From: Rhodopseudomonas palustris
GTDB taxonomy: Bacteria; Pseudomonadota; Alphaproteobacteria; Rhizobiales; Xanthobacteraceae
DNA: 64,000 nt
Assembly: GCF_003031265.1 (NCBI RefSeq)
Contig: NZ_CP019966.1
Coordinates: 1,984,001 to 2,048,000, forward strand
Direction: 5' to 3'
In this document: piece by piece, positions 17,737 to 26,236 of the stretch
How the letters are laid out: each line of letters begins with the position of its first letter
Numbering within the stretch: the stretch's first letter is position 1
Program-made: the position numbers and the translations under genes
The notes under the pieces: generated by a model
Seen by the model: the letters and a program-made list of their open reading frames with translations, nothing else
What the model was told of the DNA's origin: nothing
Databases searched by the model: none

Positions 17737-19604
17737 GCCGCTTCGATGCCCTTCCAGGCGTCGCTGAGCGTCGCCAAGGCGTCGCCACCGGCGAACACGA
17801 ACTCCTGCACCCCGGCTTCGCGCAGCGCGCTCTCCTGCTCGCCGGGGCGGCCGGCCAGATAGATCCGCTTCGCGCCGGCAGCGCGCAGCGCCTGGGCGGC
17901 GGCGGCCGCATAGGTCGGGTAGGCCTTGTCGGACGAGCACAGGCACGCGAACGCCGCACCGGATGCCTTGAAGGCGTCGGCGAGCGCAGCCGCCTCGGTG
18001 AAGCCCTCGCTGTCGATTGCCTCGATGCCGCCGGTCTCGAAGAAGCTCTTGGTGAAGGTGGCGCGCGCGGTGAAGTCGGCCGGCGTGCCGAGATTGGCCA
18101 GGAACACCTTCGGCCGCGACGCCTTCGCGGCCAGCACGGCGTCGGACTTGTCGCGCAGGCTTTCGAACGGGGTCGCCAGACGAATGGGCGTCAGCGCCGT
18201 AAAGCTGATCTTCGCCTCACCGGCGGGCGGTACCGCGGCCGGCTTGACGTCGAGCACCTTGGCCTGTGCCTCGTGCAGGTTCGGGAATTCGGAGGCGCCG
18301 GTCAGAACATCGCGACGCTTGGCGATCGCCTTGTCGCGGGCCGCGCGGCTGGCCGCGACCTTCGGCTGGATCAGGCCGGCCTGCAGTGCGGCGAGCGTGC
18401 CGCCGGCACGTTCAATCTCCTGGAACTGGGTCCAGGCGGCGTCGCACAGTTCCTTGGTCAGCGCTTCGATGCCGCCGGCACCCGCAGCCGGATCGGCAAC
18501 CTTATCGAGGTTGGACTCTTCCAGCAGGACCAGCTGCGTGTTGCGGGCGACGCGGCGGGCGAATGCGTCGGGCAGGCCGAGCGCCAGCGTGTGCGGCAGC
18601 ACCTGCACCGAATTGGCGCCGCCGAGCGCGGCGGCGAAGGTCGCCATCGTGGCGCGCAGCATGTTCACGTAAGGGTCGCGCTGGGTCAGCATCCGCCATG
18701 CGGTCTCGGCGGCGACGAACAGCGGCTTCGGCGTCACGCCGCAGGCCTGTTCGATCCGCGCCCACAGCAGCCGCAGCGCGCGAAACTTGGACAGCGTCAG
18801 GAACTGATCGGCGTCCGCGGACAGACGCGTGTAGATCATGCCGCGGGCGGCATCCAGCGCGACGCCGGCGGCCTCCAGCGCGCGCAGATAGGCGACGCTG
18901 CAGCCGAGCACGTAGGCCAGCTCCTGCGCCTCCGAGCCGCCCGCATCGTGGATCACGCGGCCGTCGGCGACCAGGAACGGGCCCTTGAAGCCGGCGCTCG
19001 CGAGGCCGGCGGCGACGTCGCCGAGGCCCTTGGCGATCTCGCTCCACTCGGTGGCGCTCGCCCCCTGCACGGCGCGCGCGCCGAGCGGATCGATGCCGAA
19101 GCGGATGTCGCAGGCGGCCGGATCGGTGCCGCGGCTCTTGATCAGGTCGGCGAGGTGGCGGACCACGTCGCAGGATTGCGGCGGGAACTGCAGTTCGATC
19201 GCGATGCCGGCGTCGAGGTGGACACCCTCCAGCACCTGCGCGATCGCTTCCTGAGTGGCCGGCAGACCGAAGCCGCGCGCGCCGACGCTGCCCGCGAACA
19301 CCAGCGTCAGGCCGGTGGCGCCGTTTTCGAGGTCCTGCAGAGCCTGCTTGTTGGCTTCCTTCGGCTCCGGGTGATCGACCCGCTGCATGATCCGCCACGG
19401 CGCTGTGGGAGCGCGGCCGGCGATCGGAGCGGCGTCGCGCGCCCGCACATAGATCGGATCGATCTGGATGCCGTCGTAGCTCTTGCTGATCAGCTTCTCG
19501 AACGGTGCGCCCTTCAGCACGCCGTCGACCAGCTTGCGCCAGTCTTCATAGCCGGCCGGGGCGAAATCGGCGGCGAGCCGCAGCTCTTGGTTTGCAGAAG
19601 ACAT
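17733..19604 (-). CDS. mcmB: Methylmalonyl-CoA mutase small (beta) subunit (623 aa)
   Basis: Non-catalytic partner of the large subunit. It shares the barrel architecture (YDGIQIDPIYVRARDAAPIA, then DAGIAIELQFPPQ), but in the C-terminal Rossmann domain the cobalamin His motif is absent (FLANLGTPADFTARA in place of DxHxxG), as is normal for the small subunit. The ATG at 19604 (MSSANQELRLAADF) is chosen; the upstream open frame adds an unlikely leader. It is the first gene of a unit with the GFA-type gene and mcmA. Confidence 0.94.
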   Translation of the reverse strand: MSSANQELRLAADFAPAGYEDWRKLVDGVLKGAPFEKLISKSYDGIQIDPIYVRARDAAPIAGRAPTAPWRIMQRVDHPEPKEANKQALQDLENGATGLTLVFAGSVGARGFGLPATQEAIAQVLEGVHLDAGIAIELQFPPQSCDVVRHLADLIKSRGTDPAACDIRFGIDPLGARAVQGASATEWSEIAKGLGDVAAGLASAGFKGPFLVADGRVIHDAGGSEAQELAYVLGCSVAYLRALEAAGVALDAARGMIYTRLSADADQFLTLSKFRALRLLWARIEQACGVTPKPLFVAAETAWRMLTQRDPYVNMLRATMATFAAALGGANSVQVLPHTLALGLPDAFARRVARNTQLVLLEESNLDKVADPAAGAGGIEALTKELCDAAWTQFQEIERAGGTLAALQAGLIQPKVAASRAARDKAIAKRRDVLTGASEFPNLHEAQAKVLDVKPAAVPPAGEAKISFTALTPIRLATPFESLRDKSDAVLAAKASRPKVFLANLGTPADFTARATFTKSFFETGGIEAIDSEGFTEAAALADAFKASGAAFACLCSSDKAYPTYAAAAAQALRAAGAKRIYLAGRPGEQESALREAGVQEFVFAGGDALATLSDAWKGIEAA

Positions 19605-19761
19605 CGGTGAAATCGAACTCCCAGAATACCGGAACGTGATTTGGCCGGAAAATGCCACGTGCGGACGGCGATGCCAAACAGTTGTTTGAGGCAATAAGGA
19701 CGAGATTGCGCCCTGTGCACTGCGGCGGACCGTGTTGCGGGATATTCCCAGAAGCGGCGGC

Positions 19762-20253
19762 TCAGCCGCGGTCCGGCAGCCGTTCGATCCCGGCGGTCGA
19801 CAGCCCGGCGAGGGCGTCTTTCAGCGAGCGACCGGCGATCACCTGATCCGGCACGATGTCGAGCAGCGGCACCAGCACGAAGGCGCGCTCGAACAGCCGC
19901 GGATGCGGCAGCGTCAGGTCCGGCCGATTGATCTCGGCGTCGTCGTAGGCGAGCAGGTCGAGATCGAGCGTCCGCGGACCCCAGCGCCGTTCGTTGGCGC
20001 GGTCGCGGCCGAAGCGCTTCTCGATCTTGTGCAGCGTAAATAAGAGCGCATGCGGATCGAGCGCAGTTTCGATCGCCACGCAGGCGTTGACGAAGCGGTC
20101 CTGCTGCTCATCGCCCCATGGCGGCGTCGCGTAGTCCGGGGAGCGCGCGATCAGTTCGGCCTGGGTCATGCCGCAGATACTGGCGATCGCCTTGTCGAAC
20201 GTGGAGCGGACGTCGCCGACATTGCCGCCGAGCGCGATCAGGGCGCGCGGCAT
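19762..20253 (-). CDS. folK: 6-hydroxymethyl-7,8-dihydropterin pyrophosphokinase
   Basis: Transfers pyrophosphate from ATP to hydroxymethyl-dihydropterin, the step before dihydropteroate synthase in folate synthesis. The signatures ALGGNVGD, the pterin-binding YATPPWGDEQQDRFVNA region and the HPPK motif RWGPRTLDLDLLAYDD are all present, as is LPHPRLFERAFVLVPL. At 163 residues it is complete. It is the third gene of folP-folB-folK, starting one base after the folB stop. Confidence 0.95.
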   Translation of the reverse strand: MPRALIALGGNVGDVRSTFDKAIASICGMTQAELIARSPDYATPPWGDEQQDRFVNACVAIETALDPHALLFTLHKIEKRFGRDRANERRWGPRTLDLDLLAYDDAEINRPDLTLPHPRLFERAFVLVPLLDIVPDQVIAGRSLKDALAGLSTAGIERLPDRG

Positions 20254-20254
20254 C

Positions 20255-20620
20255 TCAGCTCCGCCTGCGGGTGATGATCACGCCGACATCGTCGAAGATC
20301 GCGGGGATCGGCGCGTGCGGCTTGTGCACCGTCACCTTCACCGCGGTGATCTTGTCGAAGCTCGTCAGGATCGCATCGGCGACCGCGCCGGCCGCGCGCT
20401 CGAGCAGCCGGTAGTTGGCGTCCTTGAACGCCGCGGTGGTACACGCCACCACGTTCGAATACGACACCGTGTCGGAGAGCCGGTCGGTGCGCGAGGACTC
20501 CGACAGATCGGCGGTGAGTTCGAGATCGATCACGAAACGCTGGCCGACTTCGGTCTCGTGCTCCATCACGCCGTGGCGGGCGTGCAGCACCAGGCCGGAA
20601 ATGAAGATGGTGTCGTTCAT
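20255..20620 (-). CDS. folB: Dihydroneopterin aldolase
   Basis: Converts dihydroneopterin to hydroxymethyl-dihydropterin and glycolaldehyde. The family motif GLVLHARHGVMEHETEVGQRF carries the conserved Glu, and TDRLSDTVSYSNVV and LERAAGAVADAIL follow in the usual order. A basic KVTVHKPHAPIPAIFDDVGV segment ends the domain. Length (121) is normal. Its ATG overlaps the folP stop as ATGA, and folK follows immediately. Confidence 0.95.
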   Translation of the reverse strand: MNDTIFISGLVLHARHGVMEHETEVGQRFVIDLELTADLSESSRTDRLSDTVSYSNVVACTTAAFKDANYRLLERAAGAVADAILTSFDKITAVKVTVHKPHAPIPAIFDDVGVIITRRRS

Positions 20621-21474
20621 CGGCTGTCCCTGATGGCGTGGGCGACTTTCAGTGCCTGCGAGGTCGCGGCGACGTCGTGCGCGCGGATGATCTTGGCGCC
20701 GTTCTCGACGGCGATCAGATGCGCGGCGAGCGAACCGCCGAGCCGCTGCTTCGGTTCGCTCGGCACGATCGTACTAATAAAACGCTTGCGCGAGGCGCCG
20801 ACCAGCAGCGGGCGGCCGAAGCTTGCGAACTCGCGCAGCCGCGCCAGGGTGATCATGCTCTGCTGCGGCGTCTTGCCGAAGCCGATGCCGGGATCGAGCA
20901 CGATCAGCTCCTCGGCGATCCCGGCCTTGGTGGCGATTGTCAGCGAGCGCTCGAAGAACGCGTTGATGTCGGCGACGATGTCGATGGCTGGATCGGCGGC
21001 GTCGCGATTGTGCATCACGATCACCGGGGCGCGGCGCGCAGCGACGACGCCGGCCATCTCGGGGTCGCGCTGCAATCCCCAGACGTCGTTGGCGATCGCG
21101 GCACCATGGTCGAGCGCCCAGGCGGCGACTTCGGCCTTCATGGTGTCGATCGACACCGGTGTGCCGAGCGCGACCACCGCTTCCAGCACCGGCTGCAGCC
21201 GCCGCAGCTCTTCGGCGGCTGTCACCGGCTGCGAGCCGTAGGGACGGGTGGACTCCGCGCCGATGTCGATGATCTCGGCGCCATCCGCGATCATCTCGGC
21301 CGCATGGGTCCGCGCCTGCTCGGGGGCGAGATAATCGCCGCCGTCGGAGAACGAGTCCGGCGTGACGTTGAGGATGCCCATCACCGCTGCGGCGGGACGC
21401 GCCAGCAGATCGCGCAGCTGTGGCGGCTTGGCCGGCGCGGCGGGCGATGCGGTCAGCGATGGGGAAGCGGTCAT
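20617..21474 (-). CDS. folP: Dihydropteroate synthase
   Basis: Joins hydroxymethyl-dihydropterin pyrophosphate to p-aminobenzoate and is the target of sulfonamides. Conserved loops are visible: MGILNVTPDSFSDGGDY, DIGAESTRPYG, SIDTMKAEVAAWALDHGA, NDVWGLQRDPEMA, VLDPGIGFGKT and VGASRKRFI. The first 30 residues are an Ala/Pro-rich extension. It is the first gene of the folate operon; folB is coupled to it by an ATGA overlap. Confidence 0.95.
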   Translation of the reverse strand: MTASPSLTASPAAPAKPPQLRDLLARPAAAVMGILNVTPDSFSDGGDYLAPEQARTHAAEMIADGAEIIDIGAESTRPYGSQPVTAAEELRRLQPVLEAVVALGTPVSIDTMKAEVAAWALDHGAAIANDVWGLQRDPEMAGVVAARRAPVIVMHNRDAADPAIDIVADINAFFERSLTIATKAGIAEELIVLDPGIGFGKTPQQSMITLARLREFASFGRPLLVGASRKRFISTIVPSEPKQRLGGSLAAHLIAVENGAKIIRAHDVAATSQALKVAHAIRDSR

Positions 21475-21539
21475 GCGCCAGCGCTTTGCGCGGTCCGCGA
21501 AAGCCTGTCAAGCGGCGGGCTGCGCCGGCGCGCCGGACC

Positions 21540-21947
21540 TTAGTAGGTGATTTTCAATGGCAGCTTGCGCGCCTGCTCGATCAGTTGACCGACTTCTTTC
21601 TCGGAGGGCAGCGCGCGCACCAGTTTGCGCTTGAGATTGGCCTCTTTCATGTTCTGCGCCAGCCGCGCCGGATTGCGGTGGGTGAACTCGCGCAGCGTCG
21701 AAACGCCAGCGGCGCGCAGCAGATCGGCCTTCGCCTTGCCGAGACCGGGAACCCGCATGCAATCGGCGAGGTTGGCCCATTGCAGCAATTGCTGCTCGGT
21801 GAGGCCGGTCTTCGCGGCGAGCGCCTTGCGACCCTTCACGGTCCGGGCGGCTTCGAGCAGCGCTTCGGTGGTGCGAATTCCTACCGATTTCAATTTGCTC
21901 GCGGCAACCTCGGTGATGCCGTCGAGCTGAGCGATTGGATATGTCAT
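21540..21947 (-). CDS. DUF4332 helix-hairpin-helix-like protein (135 aa)
   Basis: Two helix-hairpin-helix-type segments can be seen: LDGITEVAASKLKSVGIRTT with EALLEAARTVKGRKALAAKT, then MRVPGLGKAKADLLRAAGVS with TLREFTHRNPARLAQNM. This is the DUF4332 arrangement, related to the DNA-binding (HhH)2 domains of ligases and RuvA. There are no catalytic residues. A role in DNA binding is inferred from the fold alone. It stands as a single gene between folP and the next minus-strand gene, 17 bases downstream of the stop at 21965. Confidence 0.8.
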   Translation of the reverse strand: MTYPIAQLDGITEVAASKLKSVGIRTTEALLEAARTVKGRKALAAKTGLTEQQLLQWANLADCMRVPGLGKAKADLLRAAGVSTLREFTHRNPARLAQNMKEANLKRKLVRALPSEKEVGQLIEQARKLPLKITY

Positions 21948-21964
21948 GGCACTCGATACTAGGT

Positions 21965-22333
21965 TCAGGTGAACTGGCGGAGGCCGGGCGTGCCTTCGAT
22001 GATGGCGCCCATCTTCTCCGCCCCAATTCTGTCGCGGCCGGCTTTGAACAGTTCGCGGGCGATCGTCTGGATCTGGGACATGCCGAGGCCGAGGCCGAGC
22101 AGCTTCGTCCCCATCGCCATCACGCCGCCGCCGATCAGGCGGCTCAGCCCGCCACGCGAGGAGCCTGCCGCTTCGATCGCAGCCTCGGCGCCCGGAATGC
22201 TGTCGATCAAAGCCTGGACCGGCTCCTGCGGTCCTTCATTGCGGAGAAAGGCGAGAATGATGCCGATAGTCTTGTCGGCAACAGATTTGTCCAGACCGGC
22301 CTTGTCGGCCAGTCTTTCAATCAACTCGTCCAT
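21965..22333 (-). CDS. Small helical protein, DUF2267/DUF2780-like (122 aa)
   Basis: The ATG at 22333 (MDELIERLADKAGLDKSVAD) with a GGGGGCG sequence upstream is chosen over an open leader of odd composition. The N-terminal half is a helical domain recalling DUF2267-like or DUF2780-like proteins (ADKAGLDKSVADKTIGIIL). A Gly-rich amphipathic stretch (GGLSRLIGGGVMAMGTKLLG) then leads to a C-terminal helix and GAIIEGTPGLRQF. No catalytic motif is found. It is probably a soluble or membrane-associated conserved protein of unknown function. Confidence 0.65.
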   Translation of the reverse strand: MDELIERLADKAGLDKSVADKTIGIILAFLRNEGPQEPVQALIDSIPGAEAAIEAAGSSRGGLSRLIGGGVMAMGTKLLGLGLGMSQIQTIARELFKAGRDRIGAEKMGAIIEGTPGLRQFT

Positions 22334-22669
22334 AACGCCCCCGCCACGCCGGTTCTTATCACCGGTCCATGTTCTAAAATCATCCTGATCCGCTCCGCAA
22401 CGAAACACAAGCGACCCTCGTCATCGAGTCGACGACTCGGCGGCATTTCGCTCCGCAAGTGTTGCAACATTGCAAAGGCGACGACGCGAGATATGCTGCT
22501 GGGGCAGCGCGAAGCCACGCATCGAGCGTCGTTTGCGCGCGGTAGGGTGAATATCGCGCCAACGTCTCGCCGCGATCGTCGTTGAATGGTTCCATTGTGA
22601 TTGGCAGGATGAGTGTTGCGCCGGGCGATCGATCGCCGGTTGGAATGTTCTGTGCGAGGAAACGAAGAA
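22334..22669. other. Divergent intergenic region, no gene recognised
   Basis: This stretch must hold promoters for the minus-strand small protein and the plus-strand HerA-like gene. I see a TTGCAA-N2-TTGCAA repeat near 22460-22480 and small palindromes (GAGTCGACGACTCGG), but no match strong enough to name. The ribosome-binding site GAGGAAACGAAGAA precedes the ATG at 22670. Confidence 0.4.
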
Positions 22670-24280
22670 ATGGCGGCGAGCGGCATCGCGAGCGGTGATA
22701 CCGAAGACAAGATTTTTATCGGTAAGGGCGAACAGCCGGCGTGGTTGACGTTGGCGCTCGCCAATCGCCACGGCCTGGTCACCGGCGCCACCGGTACCGG
22801 CAAAACAGTGTCGCTGCAGGTGATGGCGGAAGGCTTTGCGCGCGCCGGCGTGCCGGTGTTTGCGGCCGATATCAAAGGCGATCTGTCGGGCATCGCCGAG
22901 GTCGGCGAGGCCAAGGACTTCATCCTCAAGCGTGCCCAGGAGATCGGGCTGAAATTCCAGCCCGACCAGTTCAGCACGGTGTTCTGGGATGTGTTCGGCG
23001 AGCAGGGCCATCCGGTGCGCGCCACCGTTTCCGAGATGGGACCGCTGCTGCTGTCGCGGATGCTCGATCTCAACGACGTGCAGGAGGGCGTGCTCAACGT
23101 CGCATTCCGTGTCGCCGACGACATGGGCCTGCCGCTGATGGACATGAAGGATCTGCGCGCGATGCTCGATGCGATCGCGCCGATCGCGCAGAAGGTGGCC
23201 GAAGCCGGCGACGTCAATGCCGATATCCGCCAGGCCGCGCAGTCGCTCGGCAACGTCACCAAGCAGACCGTCGGCACCATCCAGCGTCAGCTTCTGGTCC
23301 TGGAAAATCAGGGCGGCGAGAAGTTCTTCGGCGAGCCGGCGCTGCAGCTCAAGGACTTCATCCGCACCGATAGCCAGGGCCGCGGCCTCGTCAATATTCT
23401 GGTCGCCGACAAGCTGATGACCAATCCGCGGCTGTACGCGACCTTCCTGCTGTGGATGCTGTCGGAGCTGTTCGAGGAGCTGCCGGAAGTCGGCGACCCC
23501 GACAAGCCGAAGCTGGTGTTCTTCTTCGACGAGGCGCACCTCTTGTTCAATGACGCGCCGAAGCCGTTGATGGACAAAATTGAACAGGTGGTGCGGCTGA
23601 TCCGCTCCAAGGGCGTCGGCGTGTACTTCATCACCCAGAACCCGATCGACGTGCCGGACCGGGTGCTGGCGCAGCTCGGCAATCGGGTGCAGCACGCGCT
23701 CCGCGCTTTTACGCCGCGCGACCAGAAGGCGGTGGCGGCCGCGGCCGACACTTTCCGACCGAACCCGAAGCTCGATACGGCCAAGGCGATCACCGAGCTC
23801 GGCAAGGGCGAAGCGCTGGTGTCGTTCCTCGAAGGCAACGGCACGCCGGCGATGGTCGAGCGCGTGCTGGTGCGGCCGCCGTCGGCGCGGATCGGACCGA
23901 TCACACCGGAGGAGCGCAAGGCGATCATCGCCGCGAGCCCGGTGCGAGGCAAATACGATACCGCGGTGGATTCCGAATCCGCCTACGAGAAGCTGCGCGC
24001 CCGCATCGACGGCAAGTCGGCGAATGAAGATGCGGCACCGGGCGAGGGCGGCATTCTCGGTCAGCTCGGCGGGCTGTTCTCGACCGTGTTCGGCACCAAC
24101 ACGCCGCGCGGCAAGCTCACTACCGGCCAACTCGTCGCCCGCAATGTTGCCCGCACCGTCGCCACCACGGTGGTCGGCGGCGTCGCCGCCGAGCTCGGCA
24201 AGAAGGTCGGGGGCTCCCTCGGCAGTTCGGTCGGTCGCTCGATCGTGCGTGGCACGCTCGGCGGAATGCTGCGACGGTGA
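22670..24280 (+). CDS. HerA-like (DUF853, YjgR-type) ATPase (536 aa)
   Basis: P-loop ATPase of the HerA/FtsK superfamily. Walker A is [13 protein letters not shown], Walker B is [12 protein letters not shown], an arginine-finger/sensor region follows ([15 protein letters not shown]), and [16 protein letters not shown] is characteristic of the bacterial YjgR/DUF853 group. The ATG at 22670 has a good ribosome-binding site. Upstream in-frame codons lack one. The C-terminus is Gly-rich and hydrophobic ([20 protein letters not shown]), which may tether it to a membrane or to a partner. The cellular role of this group is unknown, and no NurA-type nuclease is adjacent. Confidence 0.9.
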   Translation: MAASGIASGDTEDKIFIGKGEQPAWLTLALANRHGLVTGATGTGKTVSLQVMAEGFARAGVPVFAADIKGDLSGIAEVGEAKDFILKRAQEIGLKFQPDQFSTVFWDVFGEQGHPVRATVSEMGPLLLSRMLDLNDVQEGVLNVAFRVADDMGLPLMDMKDLRAMLDAIAPIAQKVAEAGDVNADIRQAAQSLGNVTKQTVGTIQRQLLVLENQGGEKFFGEPALQLKDFIRTDSQGRGLVNILVADKLMTNPRLYATFLLWMLSELFEELPEVGDPDKPKLVFFFDEAHLLFNDAPKPLMDKIEQVVRLIRSKGVGVYFITQNPIDVPDRVLAQLGNRVQHALRAFTPRDQKAVAAAADTFRPNPKLDTAKAITELGKGEALVSFLEGNGTPAMVERVLVRPPSARIGPITPEERKAIIAASPVRGKYDTAVDSESAYEKLRARIDGKSANEDAAPGEGGILGQLGGLFSTVFGTNTPRGKLTTGQLVARNVARTVATTVVGGVAAELGKKVGGSLGSSVGRSIVRGTLGGMLRR

Positions 24281-24319
24281 GACGAGGCGTCCGCGGTTTG
24301 GAAACAGGCGCGCGGCAGC

Positions 24320-24450
24320 ATGGTTCGAGACGGCGCTACGCGCCTTCTCATCATGAGGCTGTGCGAGATCGCCGCGTTCGCTCTTTGCGACATGTCGCAG
24401 CTTCCTCATCCTGAGGAGCGGCCGTTAGGCCGCGTCTCGAAGGGTGAGGG
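24320..24450. repeat. REP-like intergenic palindromic element
   Basis: The 39-base sequence beginning ATGGTTCGAGACGGCG and ending CATGAGG (24320-24358) recurs with two mismatches at 62361-62399. A second module, TCCTCATCCTGAGGAG (24403-24418) followed by GTCTCGAAGG, recurs at 62293 onward. In the two places the modules are in opposite order. Such mosaic palindromic elements are common between genes of Rhodopseudomonas and Bradyrhizobium. Confidence 0.75.
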
Positions 24451-24486
24451 CCGCGGCATCTGACACATCTGAAGAAGGAACACAGC

Positions 24487-25893
24487 ATGTCCGCCAGCTC
24501 TCACGTTCAAACGGTGCTTGCCCGCGCCGATGCCGATTTCGACTCCGCGTTGCAGCGGCTGTTCGCGCTGCTGCGGATCAAGTCGATCTCGGCCGATCCG
24601 GCGTTCGCGGCGGACTGCAAGGCGGCGGCTGAGCATCTTTGCACCGACATCGCGTCGATCGGATTTGATGCCGAGGTAAGGCCGACCGCCGGTCATCCGG
24701 CGATCGTGGCGAAGGCCAAGAGCAATACCGGCAACCGGCCGCACGCGCTGTTCTATGGCCACTACGACGTGCAGCCGGTCGATCCCCTGGAACTGTGGCA
24801 TCGGCCGCCGTTCGAGCCGGTGATCGCCGACCATGCCGACGGCCGTAAGATCATCGTGGCGCGTGGTGCGCAGGACGACAAAGGCCAGCTCTCGACCTTC
24901 ATCGAAGCCTGCCGCGCGTGGAAGGACGCTACCGGCGAACTGCCGATCGACCTGACCATCGTGATCGAGGGCGAGGAGGAGGTCGGCTCGAAGAACTTCG
25001 TGCCGTTCCTCGATGCGCATAAGAAGGACCTCGCCGCGGACTTCGCGCTGGTCTGCGACACCGGAATGTGGGACCCGGCGACTCCGGCGATCACCACCTC
25101 GCTGCGCGGCCTCGTCTATGAAGAGGTGAAGATCAAGGCGGCGAACCGCGATCTGCACTCCGGGGTTTATGGCGGCGGCGCGCAGAATCCGATCCGGGTG
25201 CTGACGCGGATTCTCGGCGGCCTGCACGACGAGCACGGCCGCATCACCATTCCGGGCTTCTATAACGGGGTGAAGGATTTGCCGCCGGAGATCCTGGCGC
25301 AGTGGAAGGGACTGAACCTGACCGCCGAGAGTTTTCTCGGCCCGATCGGGCTGTCGATTCCGGCCGGTGAGGACGATCGTCTGTTGATCGAGCAGCTGAT
25401 CTCGCGACCGACCTGCGACATCAACGGGATCGTCGGCGGTTACACCGGCGAGGGATCGAAGACCGTGATCGCGGCGGAAGCCTCGGCCAAGGTGTCGTTC
25501 CGCATCGTCGAAGGGCAGGACCCCAACAAGATCCGCGATGCGTTCCGCGCTTATGTCACCGCCCGGCTGCCGGGCGATTGCCGCGCCGAGTTTCTCGATC
25601 ACTCCAACGGCGCGGCGATCGCGCTGCCGTGGGACATGAAGCCACTGACCGCGGCGAGCCGCGCGCTGACCGAGGAGTGGGGCAAGGAAGCGGTGCTGAT
25701 CGGCTCGGGCGCGTCGATCCCGATCGTCGCCGATTTCAAGCGCACGCTCGGGCTCGACAGCGTGCTGATCGGATTCGGTCTCGACGACGACAACATCCAT
25801 TCGCCGAACGAGAAGTACAGCCTCACCAGCTTCCAGAAGGGCATCCGTTCATGGGTGCGGATTCTCGGTGCGCTGGCTGACGCACCGCGCTGA
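24487..25893 (+). CDS. M20-family metallopeptidase/dipeptidase (468 aa)
   Basis: Zinc-dependent exopeptidase of the M20/M28 clan, probably hydrolysing dipeptides or N-acyl amino acids in the cytoplasm. Metal and catalytic motifs are complete: GHYDVQPVDP (His and catalytic Asp), GAQDDKGQL (bridging Asp), IEGEEEVGS (general base Glu plus metal Glu) and CDTGMWDP. The dimerisation lid (ANRDLHSGVYGGGAQNP) matches the ArgE/CPG2-like dipeptidase group. Length is normal. The ATG at 24487 is preceded by GAAGGA. It stands alone behind a REP-like element. Confidence 0.93.
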   Translation: MSASSHVQTVLARADADFDSALQRLFALLRIKSISADPAFAADCKAAAEHLCTDIASIGFDAEVRPTAGHPAIVAKAKSNTGNRPHALFYGHYDVQPVDPLELWHRPPFEPVIADHADGRKIIVARGAQDDKGQLSTFIEACRAWKDATGELPIDLTIVIEGEEEVGSKNFVPFLDAHKKDLAADFALVCDTGMWDPATPAITTSLRGLVYEEVKIKAANRDLHSGVYGGGAQNPIRVLTRILGGLHDEHGRITIPGFYNGVKDLPPEILAQWKGLNLTAESFLGPIGLSIPAGEDDRLLIEQLISRPTCDINGIVGGYTGEGSKTVIAAEASAKVSFRIVEGQDPNKIRDAFRAYVTARLPGDCRAEFLDHSNGAAIALPWDMKPLTAASRALTEEWGKEAVLIGSGASIPIVADFKRTLGLDSVLIGFGLDDDNIHSPNEKYSLTSFQKGIRSWVRILGALADAPR

Positions 25894-26111
25894 AACACCT
25901 CCGCGTCAGATCGTCACCTCGCATTGCGCGAGGCCTGCTCCGGATTTGCGCCACCGCGCGCAAATCCGGAATCCTTCCAAATCGGTTCCATGGCTGTTTC
26001 GCTTCCGCGCGGTGAGTAGCAAACTGCGCGAAGCTGCGATGCGCCAAGGTGTTCCTTGGCGCCGGGCTCGCCGCGTTGCGTTCACCGCGTGATACTGAGC
26101 GGAGAGGTCGC

Positions 26112-26131
26112 TTACTAGACTCGTTCTAAGC
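26112..26131. promoter_or_regulatory. Candidate iron-responsive (Irr/ICE-like) site
   Basis: CTAGACTCGTTCTAAG, read on the other strand CTTAGAACGAGTCTAG, resembles the TTTAGAA...TTCTAAA-type iron control element bound by Irr in the Rhizobiales. It lies about 105 bases upstream of a TonB siderophore receptor. A further TTCTAAA half-site occurs at 26164. The assignment rests on similarity and position only. Confidence 0.45.
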
Positions 26132-26236
26132 TCCGGGCGCTTGCGATGGCGTGCGTATATCAATTCTAAATCGCATCCGTTGCCTCACCATCCCTCATCT
26201 CCTACCCGGACACCAACGAGTGACCGGGGGCGTGGT